Assembly: GCA_001604105.1 (NCBI GenBank)
Contig: LVAQ01000007.1
Location: 1-36,239 of the forward strand
Direction of reading: 5' to 3'
Length of the DNA stretch: 36,239 nucleotides
From: Clostridiales bacterium Firm_11
GTDB lineage: Bacteria; Bacillota; Clostridia; Christensenellales; Aristaeellaceae
Below are positions 1 to 7,751 of the stretch, piece by piece; within the stretch, counting starts at the first letter, position 1, and the number at the start of each line of letters is the position of its first letter. Under the pieces are notes generated by a model that was not told the origin of the DNA, searched no databases, and saw nothing but the letters and a program-made list of their open reading frames with translations. A program made the translations under genes and the position numbers.

Positions 1-75
1 TGGAGGTGCCACCCGGATTTGAACCGGGGAATAAAGGTTTTGCAGACCTTCGCCTTACCGCTTGGCTATGGCACC
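1..75 (-). tRNA. tRNA-Cys (GCA)
   Basis: Read on the minus strand this is a full cloverleaf: acceptor arms GGTGCCA and TGGCACC pair, the anticodon loop is CTGCAAA with anticodon GCA, the T arm carries GGTTCAAATCC, and the 3' CCA is encoded. It is the last of five tandem tRNA genes and lies at the edge of the window, so the operon may continue. Confidence 0.96.
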
Positions 76-80
76 GTGTG

Positions 81-155
81 TGGAGCGGTAGACGAGATTC
101 GAACTCGCGACATCCACCTTGGCAAGGTGGCACTCTACCACTGAGCTACTACCGC
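81..155 (-). tRNA. tRNA-Gly (GCC)
   Basis: Minus-strand cloverleaf with acceptor arms GCGGTAG and CTACCGC, anticodon loop TTGCCAA (anticodon GCC), T loop GTTCGAATC and an encoded TCCA end. It is separated from tRNA-Cys by only five bases, so the two are co-transcribed and released by processing. Confidence 0.96.
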
Positions 156-160
156 ACACC

Positions 161-236
161 TGGTGCCTTGGGGCGGAATCGAACCACCGACACGGAGATT
201 TTCAGTCTCCTGCTCTACCGACTGAGCTACCAAGGC
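161..236 (-). tRNA. tRNA-Phe (GAA)
   Basis: Minus-strand cloverleaf with acceptor arms GCCTTGG and CCAAGGC, anticodon loop CTGAAAA (anticodon GAA), T arm GGTTCGATTCC and an encoded ACCA end. It is the third gene of the five-tRNA transcript. Confidence 0.96.
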
Positions 237-242
237 AAAAAA

Positions 243-319
243 TGGCGACCGAGAAGGGGCTCGAACCCTCGACCTCCAGCGTGACAGGCTGGCATTCTAA
301 CCAACTGAACTACTCGGCC
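243..319 (-). tRNA. tRNA-Asp (GTC)
   Basis: Minus-strand cloverleaf of 77 nt. The acceptor begins GGCCGAG, the anticodon loop is CTGTCAC (anticodon GTC), the T arm holds GGTTCGAGCCC, and the 3' end is an encoded GCCA. It is the second gene of the tRNA operon. Confidence 0.95.
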
Positions 320-328
320 ATATGAAAT

Positions 329-404
329 TGGTGGGAACAACAGGGCTCGAACCTGTGACCCTCTGCTTGTAAGGCAGATGCTCTCCCAACTGAGCTATGC
401 TCCC
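329..404 (-). tRNA. tRNA-Val (TAC)
   Basis: Minus-strand cloverleaf beginning GGGAGCATAGCTCAG, with anticodon loop CTTACAA (anticodon TAC), T arm GGTTCGAGCCC and an encoded ACCA end. It is the promoter-proximal tRNA of the operon. Confidence 0.96.
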
Positions 405-417
405 CTGGGTTTTGCGA

Positions 418-450
418 GCTCTGAAGCTCCTTGCCGCATGGTTTCAGAGC
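418..450 (-). other. Inverted repeat in the tRNA-operon leader
   Basis: GCTCTGAA and TTCAGAGC form an 8-bp perfect stem with a 17-nt loop, between the promoter and tRNA-Val. It would fold in the leader RNA just ahead of the first tRNA. A role in 5' processing or in insulating the tRNA fold is a guess; there is no U-tract, so it is not a simple terminator. Confidence 0.45.
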
Positions 451-465
451 GCGGCGACGTGATAT

Positions 466-494
466 ATCATAACCTCTAATCCGTGCTTTGTCAA
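466..494 (-). promoter_or_regulatory. Promoter of the tRNA operon
   Basis: On the minus strand TTGACA and TATGAT are separated by exactly 17 bp. The -35 is perfect and the -10 matches 5 of 6, as expected for a strong housekeeping sigma promoter driving stable RNA. The five tRNA genes follow about 60 bp downstream. Confidence 0.85.
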
Positions 495-569
495 GCGGTA
501 AAATGCGCGTTTTTCAAAAAAACATTACGCTTCTATACCTATCTCCATTTCCTTCCCATTGCTTACGCA

Positions 570-1772
570 TTAAGACCCGGCGCCACCGCGAAGCGTCATG
601 ACAGCATCGAGTATCTCCGCTGCCAGTGCATGCTTGCTCATCAGTGGTAAAGGTGTAAGGCCATTCTCGTGGATGAGTGTGGCAATGTTGGTATCCACAT
701 CAAAGCCCGCGCCTTCCAGCGTTACATCATTGGCGACAATCAGGTCAAGCCCCTTTTGGCGAAGCTTCCTCTGCGCGTTGGCAATCGCGTTGTTCGTCTC
801 CGCAGCAAAGCCAACCAGCGTTTGACCCGCCTGCTTGCGCGCCGCAACCGCCTGCGCCACATCAGGGTTCTCCACCATGGTAACGGTGCGTGGTTCACCA
901 TTGCGTTTCTTGAGCTTCTGGGCGCTCACCTCCACAAACCGGTAATCCGCAGGTGCGGCTGCTTGAATGATCACATCCTGCGCATCACACAAACGCAGCA
1001 TGGCATCCAGCAGCTCTTGCGTTGTTTGGATTTGCGTCAGCGCTACGCCTTCCGGCGCGTCCAGCGCGGTGGGGCCGGAAACCAGCGTCACACTCGCGCC
1101 GCGTTGAACTGCTTCAGCAGCAATGGCATAGCCCATCTTTCCAGAAGAACGGTTGCTCATAAAGCGCACAGGATCCAGCGGCTCTCGCGTTGGGCCGGCA
1201 GTCACCAGTACGCGCAACCCCGCCATGGCCTGCCGCGCAAGCAGCAGCCGCTCCACTTCCGCAACGATCACTTCCGGCTCACTCATTCGCCCTGCACCTA
1301 CATCACGGCATGCCAGCAGCCCGCTATCCGGCCCGACCGTATAGACGCCGCGGGCAAGCAGCTTCCGCAGGTTTTGCTGGGTCGCCTCCGCTTCCCACAT
1401 AGCGGTGTTCATAGCAGGCGCAAGCAGGATAGGCGCTTTGGTTGCCAGCAGCGTTGTGGTCAGCATGTCATCGGCAATGCCAAGCGCCATTTTCGCCAGC
1501 AGATTGGCCGTCGCGGGCGCCACCAAAACCAGATCGGCCTTTTGCGCAAGCGCCACATGTCCGACCTCCCAGCTTTGCTCCCGCTTGAACGTATCCAGGG
1601 TAACGGGGCGATGGCTGATGGTTTCAAAGGTAAGCGGGGTCACAAACTGCGTTGCGTTTTGCGTCATGATCACATCGACGTTTGCGCCCAGCTTATTCAG
1701 GCGGGAAACAACCTCAACCGTCTTATAGGCGGCAATGCCGCCCGTGACCCCCAGGACGATGTTCGCGTTCAC
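570..1772 (-). CDS. coaBC: Bifunctional phosphopantothenoylcysteine decarboxylase / phosphopantothenate-cysteine ligase
   Basis: This enzyme makes 4'-phosphopantetheine for coenzyme A: the CoaB half joins cysteine to phosphopantothenate and the FMN-dependent CoaC half decarboxylates the product. The 400-aa length is normal. The N-terminal flavoprotein half shows GVTGGIAAYK (residues 9-18), VLVAPATANLLAKMA, the substrate-binding PAMNTAMW motif and the active-site cysteine region LLACRDVGAGRM. The ligase half begins VLVTAGPTREPLDPV and has NRSSGKMG and AAPADYR. The start is GTG, directly after the rpoZ stop codon, with an SD (GGAGG) inside the end of rpoZ, so the two are translationally linked. 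It is the last gene of the yicC-remA-gmk-rpoZ-coaBC operon. No clear terminator follows. Confidence 0.97.
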   Translation of the reverse strand: MNANIVLGVTGGIAAYKTVEVVSRLNKLGANVDVIMTQNATQFVTPLTFETISHRPVTLDTFKREQSWEVGHVALAQKADLVLVAPATANLLAKMALGIADDMLTTTLLATKAPILLAPAMNTAMWEAEATQQNLRKLLARGVYTVGPDSGLLACRDVGAGRMSEPEVIVAEVERLLLARQAMAGLRVLVTAGPTREPLDPVRFMSNRSSGKMGYAIAAEAVQRGASVTLVSGPTALDAPEGVALTQIQTTQELLDAMLRLCDAQDVIIQAAAPADYRFVEVSAQKLKKRNGEPRTVTMVENPDVAQAVAARKQAGQTLVGFAAETNNAIANAQRKLRQKGLDLIVANDVTLEGAGFDVDTNIATLIHENGLTPLPLMSKHALAAEILDAVMTLRGGAGS

Positions 1773-1985
1773 TTAGTCCTCCATATCCGGATTGCGCGCA
1801 TAGGTTAACAGTCCTCTGTTGATCTCCTCTACCGCAACTTTCAGGGGCTTCATTTCCTTGGTGTCAATCAGCGCCTGCCCGCCCGCCACCAGTTGACGTG
1901 CGCGTTTGCTGGCTTCCACGACGAGCGTATAGCGGCAATCTACCTTTTCGGACAGTTCCACGATGCTGGGATTCACAATAGCCAT
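1773..1985 (-). CDS. rpoZ: DNA-directed RNA polymerase omega subunit
   Basis: This 70-aa protein is the small omega subunit, which helps the beta-prime subunit fold and join RNA polymerase. The N-terminal region has the family pattern: PSI, then KVDCRYTLVVEASKRARQL (about residues 14-32), followed by the KPLKVAVEEI segment. An SD, GAGGAGG, sits just upstream of the ATG. It lies between gmk (14-bp gap) and coaBC (no gap), the standard Bacillota arrangement. The C-terminus is short and acidic (NPDMED). Confidence 0.94.
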   Translation of the reverse strand: MAIVNPSIVELSEKVDCRYTLVVEASKRARQLVAGGQALIDTKEMKPLKVAVEEINRGLLTYARNPDMED

Positions 1986-1999
1986 GAATGGGTTCCTCC

Positions 2000-2611
2000 T
2001 CAGTCTTCCAATATGGTTGGGCAGAAACGGGTGGTACGCTGTTTTTCCGCGTTCACGATGCTTTGCAACTGGGAAAACGCCAGTTCCAGATCATCATTCA
2101 CCACAGCGTAATGGTATTTGCCGATGTTGAGCACCTCGCGGCGCGCATTGCGCAAGCGGCGTTCAATCTCGACAGGATCATCCGTATTGCGGGTGTGCAG
2201 ACGAACCCGCAAAGCGCTGAAGCTGGGGGGCAGGATAAACACGCTCACATAATCACACACATGGTTCATTACGTTGATCGCGCCCTGGGGATCGATGTCC
2301 AACAGAACATTTTTTCCCGATGCAAGCTGTTCTTCCACTTCTCTTTTCAGCGTGCCGTAGCGATGACCATGCACAGTCGCGTGCTCCAGAAACGCATCCT
2401 CCGAAAGCAGGCAATCATATGCTGTATCGTCAATGAAATGGTAATGCACACCGTCGATTTCTCCGGGTCTGGGCGCGCGCGTGGTTGCGCTGCACGAGAA
2501 ACTGATGCTGGGGTCGCTCTCCATGAGTTTTTTGACAAGCGTTCCCTTTCCCGTGCCTGATGGCCCCGAAATGATCAGCAGCATACCCTTGCGTTTGACG
2601 ATCACACCCAT
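2000..2611 (-). CDS. gmk: Guanylate kinase
   Basis: Guanylate kinase converts GMP to GDP with ATP, a step of GTP and dGTP synthesis. The protein is 203 aa from the ATG at 2611. The P-loop GPSGTGKGT lies near residues 16-24. The GMP-binding region includes SATTRAPRPGEIDGVHYHF, and VLLDIDPQGA matches the family's conserved segment before the lid. I chose this ATG because GAAGGAG precedes it with good spacing; a longer reading upstream would overlap remA. It starts one base after the remA stop. Confidence 0.97.
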   Translation of the reverse strand: MGVIVKRKGMLLIISGPSGTGKGTLVKKLMESDPSISFSCSATTRAPRPGEIDGVHYHFIDDTAYDCLLSEDAFLEHATVHGHRYGTLKREVEEQLASGKNVLLDIDPQGAINVMNHVCDYVSVFILPPSFSALRVRLHTRNTDDPVEIERRLRNARREVLNIGKYHYAVVNDDLELAFSQLQSIVNAEKQRTTRFCPTILED

Positions 2612-2612
2612 G

Positions 2613-2882
2613 CTATATCTCCTTCTCTTCCATTTGGGTAGCCATTTCGCGGCCGCCAATGCGGCTGGCCACGGTTTCTGGCTGGATGGCGGAGAGTATC
2701 ACATGGTCGCTGTCGGTAATGATTACCGCTCGTGTGCGCCGTCCCTGTGTGGCATCCACAACGCGCCGTGCATCGCGCGCCTCCTGAACAAGGCGCTTGA
2801 CCGGCGCGCTATCCGGGCTTACCACCGCAACGATGCGCTCCGCGGTGAGCATATTGCCAAACCCTATGTTGATAAGTCGCAT
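2613..2882 (-). CDS. remA: RemA/DUF370 family DNA-binding regulator
   Basis: This 89-aa protein belongs to the RemA (YlzA, DUF370) family. In Bacillus subtilis RemA is a DNA-binding activator of extracellular-matrix and osmoprotection genes. The N-terminus [23 protein letters not shown] and the segment [20 protein letters not shown] are typical. The ATG at 2882 has an ideal SD (AGGAGG, 7-bp spacing). Position between yicC and gmk is the usual one in Bacillota and supports the name. Its targets in this organism cannot be read from the window. Confidence 0.93.
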   Translation of the reverse strand: MRLINIGFGNMLTAERIVAVVSPDSAPVKRLVQEARDARRVVDATQGRRTRAVIITDSDHVILSAIQPETVASRIGGREMATQMEEKEI

Positions 2883-2895
2883 GACTGACCTCCTG

Positions 2896-3768
2896 CTAGA
2901 CAATGTTTTGCGCCTGTTCCCGCAGCTTTTCCAGTATGCACTTGATTTCCACCACACGTTGGGCAATGTGCACGTCGGCCGCCTTGGAACCGATGGTATT
3001 GACCTCGCGGTTCATCTCCTGCAATAGGAAGTCCATCCTTCGCCCCACCTCGCCGCCTTCGGTCAGGCAAAGGCGAAACTGGGTGATGTGGCTCTTCAAG
3101 CGCGACATTTCTTCATCGATAGCGCATTTGTCTGCCGCAAGCGCCACTTCCTGCGCTACGCGCTGCGGCTCCACGCCTTGCGTTTCCCATTCGGTTAACC
3201 GCGCAAGCAAACGTTCGCGGTATTGACTGGGTACCATGGGCGCGCGCTCGTCAATCTCCTGAGCAATCGCCTCCGCCTGTGCAAGGTTTTGTGTCAGATC
3301 AGCCAGCAGCGCGCTGCCTTCTCTCCGCCGCATCTCGCAAAGGGCGTCAAAAGCAAGTGTGTAGGCTTCTTGCGCAAGTTCACAGACGATTTGTGCATCC
3401 TCATCCGCCTGACTTACCCCCAGTGCCCCGCTCAGCTGGATCAACTCCCCGAGCGATGGCGGTGCCAGCCCTAATGCCTCCGCAGCACGCCGTGTCTCCT
3501 GCGCACATCGGCTCAGTAGCGCGTGATCGATCTGAACATTAGCCGCATCTGGCCTGCCGTTTGCATAGGTTACGGTTACATCAATGTGACCGCGCCTTGC
3601 CTCGCCCGCATTCAACAGGGCACGAAGTGTCTCTTCCAGAAAAGCGATCTGCTTGGGAACGCGAAAGCTGATGTCCAGAAAGCGATGGTTAACCGCTTTG
3701 AGTTCAACCTGTATATCACGCCCTTCTCGGCTCACATGCCCACGGCCATACCCCGTCATGCTCTGCAT
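2896..3768 (-). CDS. yicC: YicC/YloC family endoribonuclease
   Basis: The 290-aa product is a YicC/YloC family protein; family members have been described as RNases acting in RNA turnover. It begins [10 protein letters not shown], the family's hallmark N-terminus, then [12 protein letters not shown] (about residues 24-35). The conserved C-terminal block includes [22 protein letters not shown]. Upstream ATGs at 3795 and 3789 would add up to nine residues, but none has an SD, so the family N-terminus decided the start; the chosen ATG has only a weak, distant purine stretch. It is the first gene of the operon ending in coaBC, with remA 13 bp downstream. Confidence 0.93.
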   Translation of the reverse strand: MQSMTGYGRGHVSREGRDIQVELKAVNHRFLDISFRVPKQIAFLEETLRALLNAGEARRGHIDVTVTYANGRPDAANVQIDHALLSRCAQETRRAAEALGLAPPSLGELIQLSGALGVSQADEDAQIVCELAQEAYTLAFDALCEMRRREGSALLADLTQNLAQAEAIAQEIDERAPMVPSQYRERLLARLTEWETQGVEPQRVAQEVALAADKCAIDEEMSRLKSHITQFRLCLTEGGEVGRRMDFLLQEMNREVNTIGSKAADVHIAQRVVEIKCILEKLREQAQNIV

Positions 3769-3810
3769 CGCAAACGACCATCCCTTCATCCGCATAATGA
3801 GGTAAATTTA

Positions 3811-3839
3811 ATCATATCACACATATACCGTTTTGAAAA
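3811..3839 (-). promoter_or_regulatory. Probable promoter of the yicC-coaBC operon
   Basis: On the minus strand TTTTCA (4/6) and TATGAT (5/6) are 17 bp apart, about 40 bp before the yicC start. No other promoter-like sequence is evident before the five-gene operon. Confidence 0.6.
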
Positions 3840-3978
3840 GATATCCGCTCGCATTGGTTTATCGCTAGTCATTCTAGGGCGGAACCTTGCTTTGGCGTAT
3901 CGGCGGTCAATCGGCAACCAGCGCAATCCCCTTCGCATTGCCAGTCCGTTCGCAAAGTATTTGCCTTATCATGACTCC

Positions 3979-4530
3979 TTATTCCTTGCCAAAGCCGTTA
4001 AACCAGGCGCGTTCCCGCATCGGTTTTTTTGACACGCGCCTGACGGGATCCACGGCAACGCCTATGGGCAGGTAGCAAACCAGCTCATATTCCTCCGGCA
4101 CGCCCAATATATCCGCCATTTTGCGCCCGAGCTTGTCCGCGTCCGTAATATAGCCTTCGACCCAGCAGCTCTCATACCCAAGGGCTACCGCGGCCAGCAG
4201 CATGTTTTGAATAGCGGCGGCGTAGTCCTGCATGAAATAACTGCGATCACGGTATGCCACCAGGCGACGTGTAAGCACGCAGATGAACGCGGGCGCTGTT
4301 CCCCCCACAACCGGGTGTGGATCGTCAGCATCTGGCTTGATCGCGTCAAGCAACTGCGCCATGAGCGTTGCATCATCAACCGCGATGAGGCTTGTGGTCT
4401 GCTTGTTGCAGCCGGAAGGCGCATCCAATCCCGCACGTAGAATCATCTCCAAATGCGCGCGCGGTACCGGAGTGCTTTCGTAATGACCGCGATAGCTTGC
4501 CCGTTTGCTAATGGCTTCAAATAGCTCCAT
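3979..4530 (-). CDS. Nitroreductase family FMN-dependent oxidoreductase
   Basis: This 183-aa protein is a nitroreductase-family flavoprotein, which uses NAD(P)H and FMN to reduce nitroaromatics, quinones or similar acceptors. The N-terminal FMN-binding start is MELFEAISKRASYRGHY, followed by ILRAGLDAPSGCNKQTTSLIAV. The middle has DYAAAIQNMLLAAVALGYESCWVEGY (about residues 103-128) and the end PIGVAVDPVRRVSKKPMRERAWFN. An SD, AAGGAGG, precedes the ATG. An HxlR-type regulator lies upstream on the same strand, a common pairing with redox enzymes, so control by it is plausible. The natural substrate is unknown. Confidence 0.9.
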   Translation of the reverse strand: MELFEAISKRASYRGHYESTPVPRAHLEMILRAGLDAPSGCNKQTTSLIAVDDATLMAQLLDAIKPDADDPHPVVGGTAPAFICVLTRRLVAYRDRSYFMQDYAAAIQNMLLAAVALGYESCWVEGYITDADKLGRKMADILGVPEEYELVCYLPIGVAVDPVRRVSKKPMRERAWFNGFGKE

Positions 4531-4833
4531 GATGTTTCCTCCTTATGCTGTGCCCGTTTGCTGTTTATTCGTACCTTCCGGCAGCGATGGCTTGCTTGCC
4601 CCACATGGCCACGCATCATCCTGTAATGCCCGCCATAGCAACGCTCTTCCACGCTTTCATTGGTAGCGGTACAACATTCTCATTTCCATTTATCGCAGGA
4701 TGGCTGTCGGTGAATCGCAGGCAGATCACTCCATCTGTTCCCGCTGGCCTATGATAACGCAACCCTGAAAAATGATGCAGCGTGTTCAACCAACGATAAC
4801 AGGCCGCATTCTTTCATCCGTAAACGGAGCAAT
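4531..4833. other. Intergenic region with no recognised feature
   Basis: This roughly 300-bp gap lies between the HxlR-type gene and the nitroreductase. Apart from the nitroreductase SD at its edge I see no convincing ORF, RNA fold or terminator. A promoter for the nitroreductase could lie here, but no hexamer pair is good enough to call. Confidence 0.4.
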
Positions 4834-5256
4834 TCACGCCTGTTTTTCCGCCGCGGCTTTCCCCGCATGGCAGCCAACACAGGGCGCATCCGCCTCCAGG
4901 TGCGGGTTCCCCATGGAGCAATTGACTTCCCGGCCTTGCTGATGAATATAATCCGCACCCCAATCATACATCACGAATAAAATGGGGCGGATGCTCTTTC
5001 CAAACTCGGTTAACGTGTATTCAACTTTGGGCGGCACCACAGGGTATACCGTACGGTCGATCAGGCGATGCTGCTCCAGTTCTCGCAGCTGTTGGGTGAG
5101 CATCTTGGGCGTTGCCTGCGGTATCAGCCTGCGAAGCTCTCCAAAACGAAGCGTGCGGTCAATCAAATGCCAGAGAATCAAAGCCTTGTATTTTCCCCCG
5201 ATCAACGCAAGCGTTGCATCCACTGGGCAATCATAAGGCAAATCACGGTTTTGCAT
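4834..5256 (-). CDS. HxlR-family winged-helix transcriptional regulator
   Basis: The 140-aa product is a MarR-like winged-helix protein of the HxlR group, which usually senses aldehydes, quinones or other redox stress. The hallmark N-terminal cysteine and helix are in DCPVDATLALIGGKYKALILWHL (about residues 9-31). It is followed by RFGELRRLIPQATPKMLTQQLREL and PPKVEYTLTEFGKSI, the wing. The C-terminus carries an extra CVGCHAGK segment, a CxxC pair that could be redox-active. The ATG at 5256 has SD AGGAGGG; a longer frame upstream has no SD. The likely targets are itself and the nitroreductase. Confidence 0.92.
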   Translation of the reverse strand: MQNRDLPYDCPVDATLALIGGKYKALILWHLIDRTLRFGELRRLIPQATPKMLTQQLRELEQHRLIDRTVYPVVPPKVEYTLTEFGKSIRPILFVMYDWGADYIHQQGREVNCSMGNPHLEADAPCVGCHAGKAAAEKQA

Positions 5257-5336
5257 AAGTTCCCTCCTGAAACTGCGTGTTGCAGCATTCACCATGGATT
5301 AGCAAATACCGGGCGGATGTCCGATAAGCCAAAGAT

Positions 5337-5365
5337 ATCATACCATGTCAGTATGGTTATCGCAA
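5337..5365 (-). promoter_or_regulatory. Promoter of the HxlR-type gene with an internal palindrome
   Basis: On the minus strand TTGCGA and TATGAT are separated by 17 bp. Between them lies ACCAT-N6-ATGGT (5342-5357), a dyad that fits a dimeric winged-helix protein and would block polymerase if bound. Autoregulation by the HxlR protein is therefore likely but is inference. Confidence 0.6.
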
Positions 5366-5391
5366 CCGACGCACCGTACCCCCTCATGGTG

Positions 5392-5901
5392 TTACAAGGA
5401 CCGCTCTTGATGCACGCAAGCATGATAGCATTCCGCCAGAGCGGCGATGCTCGCCAACGCCAAGAGCACGAACAGCCCCCATGGCGAAGCCCAAAGCGCC
5501 AGCACAAAAGGATACAGGAACAAAAGCAGCCCGACCGCCTTGTTCCATCCCGAATGATGCGCCAGCAAGCGCCGCGTGCGGATAAACCATACCAAAATCG
5601 AAAATAGCTTAACCGATGCTACCACAGCAAACCACACCACAACCGTTTCTGTCAGCGGCAGGTAATGCCAGAGCAGAAACAATGCCACGGCAAGCATCAC
5701 CATATCAGCCATTGTATCCAAACGCGCCCCCAGTGGTGTTTGTACCTGCCACTTGCGCGCCAGATAGCCATCCAGCATATCTGTTACGCCACAAAGCGCA
5801 TACAGCAGCAGGAAAGCCGCCGACAGCGGCACCGTGAAACCGAGCGACAGGGAAAGGAGAATCCTGCCTGCCGTAAGCCAGTTCGGCAATCGTTTCCGCA
5901 T
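5392..5901 (-). CDS. CDP-alcohol phosphatidyltransferase family protein
   Basis: This 169-aa membrane protein contains the full CDP-alcohol phosphotransferase signature D-x2-DG-x2-AR-x8-G-x3-D-x3-D (about residues 41-66, DMLDGYLAR through DTMAD). Such enzymes transfer a phosphatidyl group from CDP-diacylglycerol, most often to glycerol 3-phosphate (PgsA), serine or inositol phosphate. Several hydrophobic segments flank the motif, as in the family. The ATG overlaps the stop of the YlxP-like gene by one base (TGATG) and has SD AAGGAG. Which head group is used cannot be decided; PgsA-like activity is one possibility. Confidence 0.88.
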   Translation of the reverse strand: MRKRLPNWLTAGRILLSLSLGFTVPLSAAFLLLYALCGVTDMLDGYLARKWQVQTPLGARLDTMADMVMLAVALFLLWHYLPLTETVVVWFAVVASVKLFSILVWFIRTRRLLAHHSGWNKAVGLLLFLYPFVLALWASPWGLFVLLALASIAALAECYHACVHQERSL

Positions 5902-6182
5902 CAGCGATACTCCTTATCAATCTGGGTGATTTCCGCATCCGTGGTCGATTCAACAGCGGCGATCACGCTTTGCGCGATGCTGTCTCCCTGCGCGTGGTCA
6001 AAGGCCAGAGATGCTACCGTAAGGCCAATCGTTCGGTGTCTATCCTGCATATGGGATTCACACGCGGAAAGGTTCAGATTACCACGCAAACGCGCCAGCA
6101 ATTTGCGTACCTCGCTGCGCTTTTCGTTGAGGGAGTCACACCAGGGCGCATGCAGCGTTATCATCAGGTATAAAACGACCAT
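5901..6182 (-). CDS. DUF503 (YlxP-like) family protein
   Basis: The 93-aa product matches the DUF503/YlxP family: LHAPWCDSLNEKRSEVRKLLARLRGNLNLSACE corresponds to the conserved LxxPxxxSLKEKRxxxxxLxxRLxxxFNVSxAE block. YlxP has been linked to ribosome biology because it usually sits between infB and rbfA, but here it is paired with a phosphatidyltransferase. Two ATGs (6188 and 6182) lie after SD AGGAGG; 6182 has the better 7-bp spacing. Function is not established. Confidence 0.82.
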   Translation of the reverse strand: MVVLYLMITLHAPWCDSLNEKRSEVRKLLARLRGNLNLSACESHMQDRHRTIGLTVASLAFDHAQGDSIAQSVIAAVESTTDAEITQIDKEYR

Positions 6183-6329
6183 ACCCATCCCTCCTGATTC
6201 ATTTGCTATGGCTGCTTACGGCGATCACTCTCTGCTTACCGCACCCATCACTCTCCCTGACAATGCAATTCGGCAGCGCGGCAAAAAACCCTGCAATGCA
6301 CCCGGCGAATGGCACTGCGGCTGTCCTTA

Positions 6330-6338
6330 TGCTACAAT
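6330..6338 (+). promoter_or_regulatory. Extended -10 element before the YaiI-type gene
   Basis: TGCTACAAT is an extended -10 (TG-N-TACAAT) about 33 bp before the ATG at 6371. No good -35 hexamer is visible, which is usual for extended -10 promoters. Confidence 0.45.
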
Positions 6339-6370
6339 ATCATTTATACAATGAAAGGGAGGCGGTATGG

Positions 6371-6823
6371 ATGACCATCCTCATCGACGCGGACGGTTGC
6401 CCCGTCGTAGATATTACCATCGCCTGCGCTGCGGCGCATCAAGTGCCCGTCCTATTGGTGTGCGACACCGCGCACCATTTTGCGCGTGAAGGAGCGGTCA
6501 CCATCACCGTGGATAAGGGCGCTGACAGCGTCGATTTTGCGCTGGTCAACCGCGTCCAGCGTGATGATATCGTCATCACACAGGATTATGGCCTGGCAGC
6601 CATGGCGCTGGCCAGGCAAGCGCATGTGCTTAGCCAGAATGGCTTACGCTATACCGACGCGAATATTGATGCGCTGCTGATGCAAAGGCATACCGCAAGA
6701 AAGCTGCGGATGGCAGGAAGCCATGTAAAAGGGCCTGCCAAACGCACCAGTGTCCAGGATGAAGCATTCAGGCAAGCCCTCACCGCTTTGATTGTGGAAA
6801 GACAGACGGCTCCGTCAAACTGA
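6371..6823 (+). CDS. YaiI/YqxD family protein (DUF188)
   Basis: This 150-aa protein belongs to the YaiI/YqxD (DUF188) family, a PIN-like fold of unknown physiological role that may be a nuclease. It starts MTILIDADGCPVV, the family hallmark, then has VTVDKGADSVDFALVN-like and DDIVITQDYGLAAMAL segments with conserved acidic residues. The C-terminus KGPAKRT is also typical. The ATG at 6371 was chosen because it follows GGGAGG at 8 bp; a longer reading would add about 56 unrelated residues. It appears to be monocistronic. Confidence 0.88.
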   Translation: MTILIDADGCPVVDITIACAAAHQVPVLLVCDTAHHFAREGAVTITVDKGADSVDFALVNRVQRDDIVITQDYGLAAMALARQAHVLSQNGLRYTDANIDALLMQRHTARKLRMAGSHVKGPAKRTSVQDEAFRQALTALIVERQTAPSN

Positions 6824-6901
6824 TGCGGCATGTGGTGGTGGTATATCGCTTGCCTTTTTTCTTTTTGCTGGGTTAATCCAGACTAAAATTTTCAGAGTCC
6901 C

Positions 6902-6930
6902 TTTACAAAAGCACGGCTGTCTGCTATTAT
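6902..6930 (+). promoter_or_regulatory. Promoter of the TetR-SDR operon
   Basis: TTTACA (5/6) and TATTAT (5/6) are 17 bp apart, about 70 bp before the GTG of the TetR gene. A candidate operator lies immediately downstream. Confidence 0.7.
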
Positions 6931-6937
6931 GTTCTCG

Positions 6938-6975
6938 TGTTTTGTACATCTGTTCAATACTTATGTTTTGTTCAT
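6938..6975 (+). promoter_or_regulatory. Candidate TetR operator: palindrome and direct repeat
   Basis: Just downstream of the promoter lies TTGTACA-TC-TGTTCAA (6942-6957), an imperfect 16-bp palindrome with one mismatched pair. A 12-base direct repeat, TGTTTTGT[A/T]CAT, occurs at 6938-6949 and 6964-6975. Position after the -10 suits a repressor; binding by the adjacent TetR protein is inferred. Confidence 0.45.
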
Positions 6976-7002
6976 GCAACACAAAGAAGGGAGTCTGCCA
7001 TC

Positions 7003-7581
7003 GTGAAGGATCCGGCGATTCGTCATCAACTGCTGCTGGCAACCATCGATTGCATTGAGAAATTCGGTATAGAGGGCTGTACCATTCGTAACATTGCCAA
7101 AGAGGCAGGTATGGCCTTCTCCTCGCTTCACTACTACTTCGAATCCAAGGAGCAAATGATACAAGAAGCCATGACACTTGCGCTGAATAACTCTTTGGGT
7201 GATCTGGAGGAGATGTGGGCTAATCGGACTGACGATATATCAGCCATACGCGAGATGTTATTGTTTCTGTTTGACGGCGCGTTGAAGTTTCCAGGGATAA
7301 CCCGCGCCAGCCTGCATTCATTACTGATGAAAGGAGAAACCGATGGACTTGCATCCCGAATTTTCAACCAAGTGTTCAGCGTGGTGGTAGACGATATCGC
7401 CACAGCGCATCCCGTGGATCGTCATAAGCTTACGTTACAGCTCGCTAATGCGCTTTCTTCCTTGCTATACAACGGCATTTCACCTCATGCTTATCTGGAG
7501 GGGATGCATCTGGATTTTTCATTGCGAGAAAACCGCATACAATCGGTGGATATGCTCATCAGCGGCTTATTGACACCTTGA
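7003..7581 (+). CDS. TetR/AcrR family transcriptional regulator
   Basis: The 192-aa product has a TetR N-terminal helix-turn-helix: LLLATIDCIEKFGIEGCTIRNIAKEAGMAFSSLHYYFESKEQMIQEA (about residues 9-55), with the recognition helix in SSLHYYFESK. The rest is an all-helical ligand-binding and dimerisation domain typical of the family. I chose the GTG at 7003 because it follows AAGAAGGGAG and keeps the family N-terminus; an upstream ATG at 6937 would overlap the candidate operator. It precedes two short-chain dehydrogenase genes and probably represses them. The inducer is unknown. Confidence 0.9.
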   Translation: MKDPAIRHQLLLATIDCIEKFGIEGCTIRNIAKEAGMAFSSLHYYFESKEQMIQEAMTLALNNSLGDLEEMWANRTDDISAIREMLLFLFDGALKFPGITRASLHSLLMKGETDGLASRIFNQVFSVVVDDIATAHPVDRHKLTLQLANALSSLLYNGISPHAYLEGMHLDFSLRENRIQSVDMLISGLLTP

Positions 7582-7612
7582 TGTTTAACGAACCAATCAA
7601 TACCACATCATC

Positions 7613-7640
7613 TTGTTATCAACGCGCCGTAGGTGATAAT
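7613..7640 (+). promoter_or_regulatory. Possible internal promoter before the first SDR gene
   Basis: TTGTTA (4/6) and GATAAT (5/6) are 16 bp apart in the 170-bp gap between the TetR gene and the first dehydrogenase gene. The TetR palindrome is not repeated here, so this may be a constitutive second start or chance. Confidence 0.35.
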
Positions 7641-7751
7641 CATACGTCTGCGTTGTGTGTTTTCGATACCGTTTCGAACTTTCCTCATGGGATGCCAGCC
7701 CTCGCTACACCGCTGGCTTCATGTCATGGTTCAGAATCAATGGGAGGTTTT

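Noticed and set aside
669..1808. Open frame of 379 codons on the plus strand opposite coaBC
   Set aside because: It is a mirror of coaBC codon structure, is rich in Arg, His and Gln, has no SD, and resembles no family.
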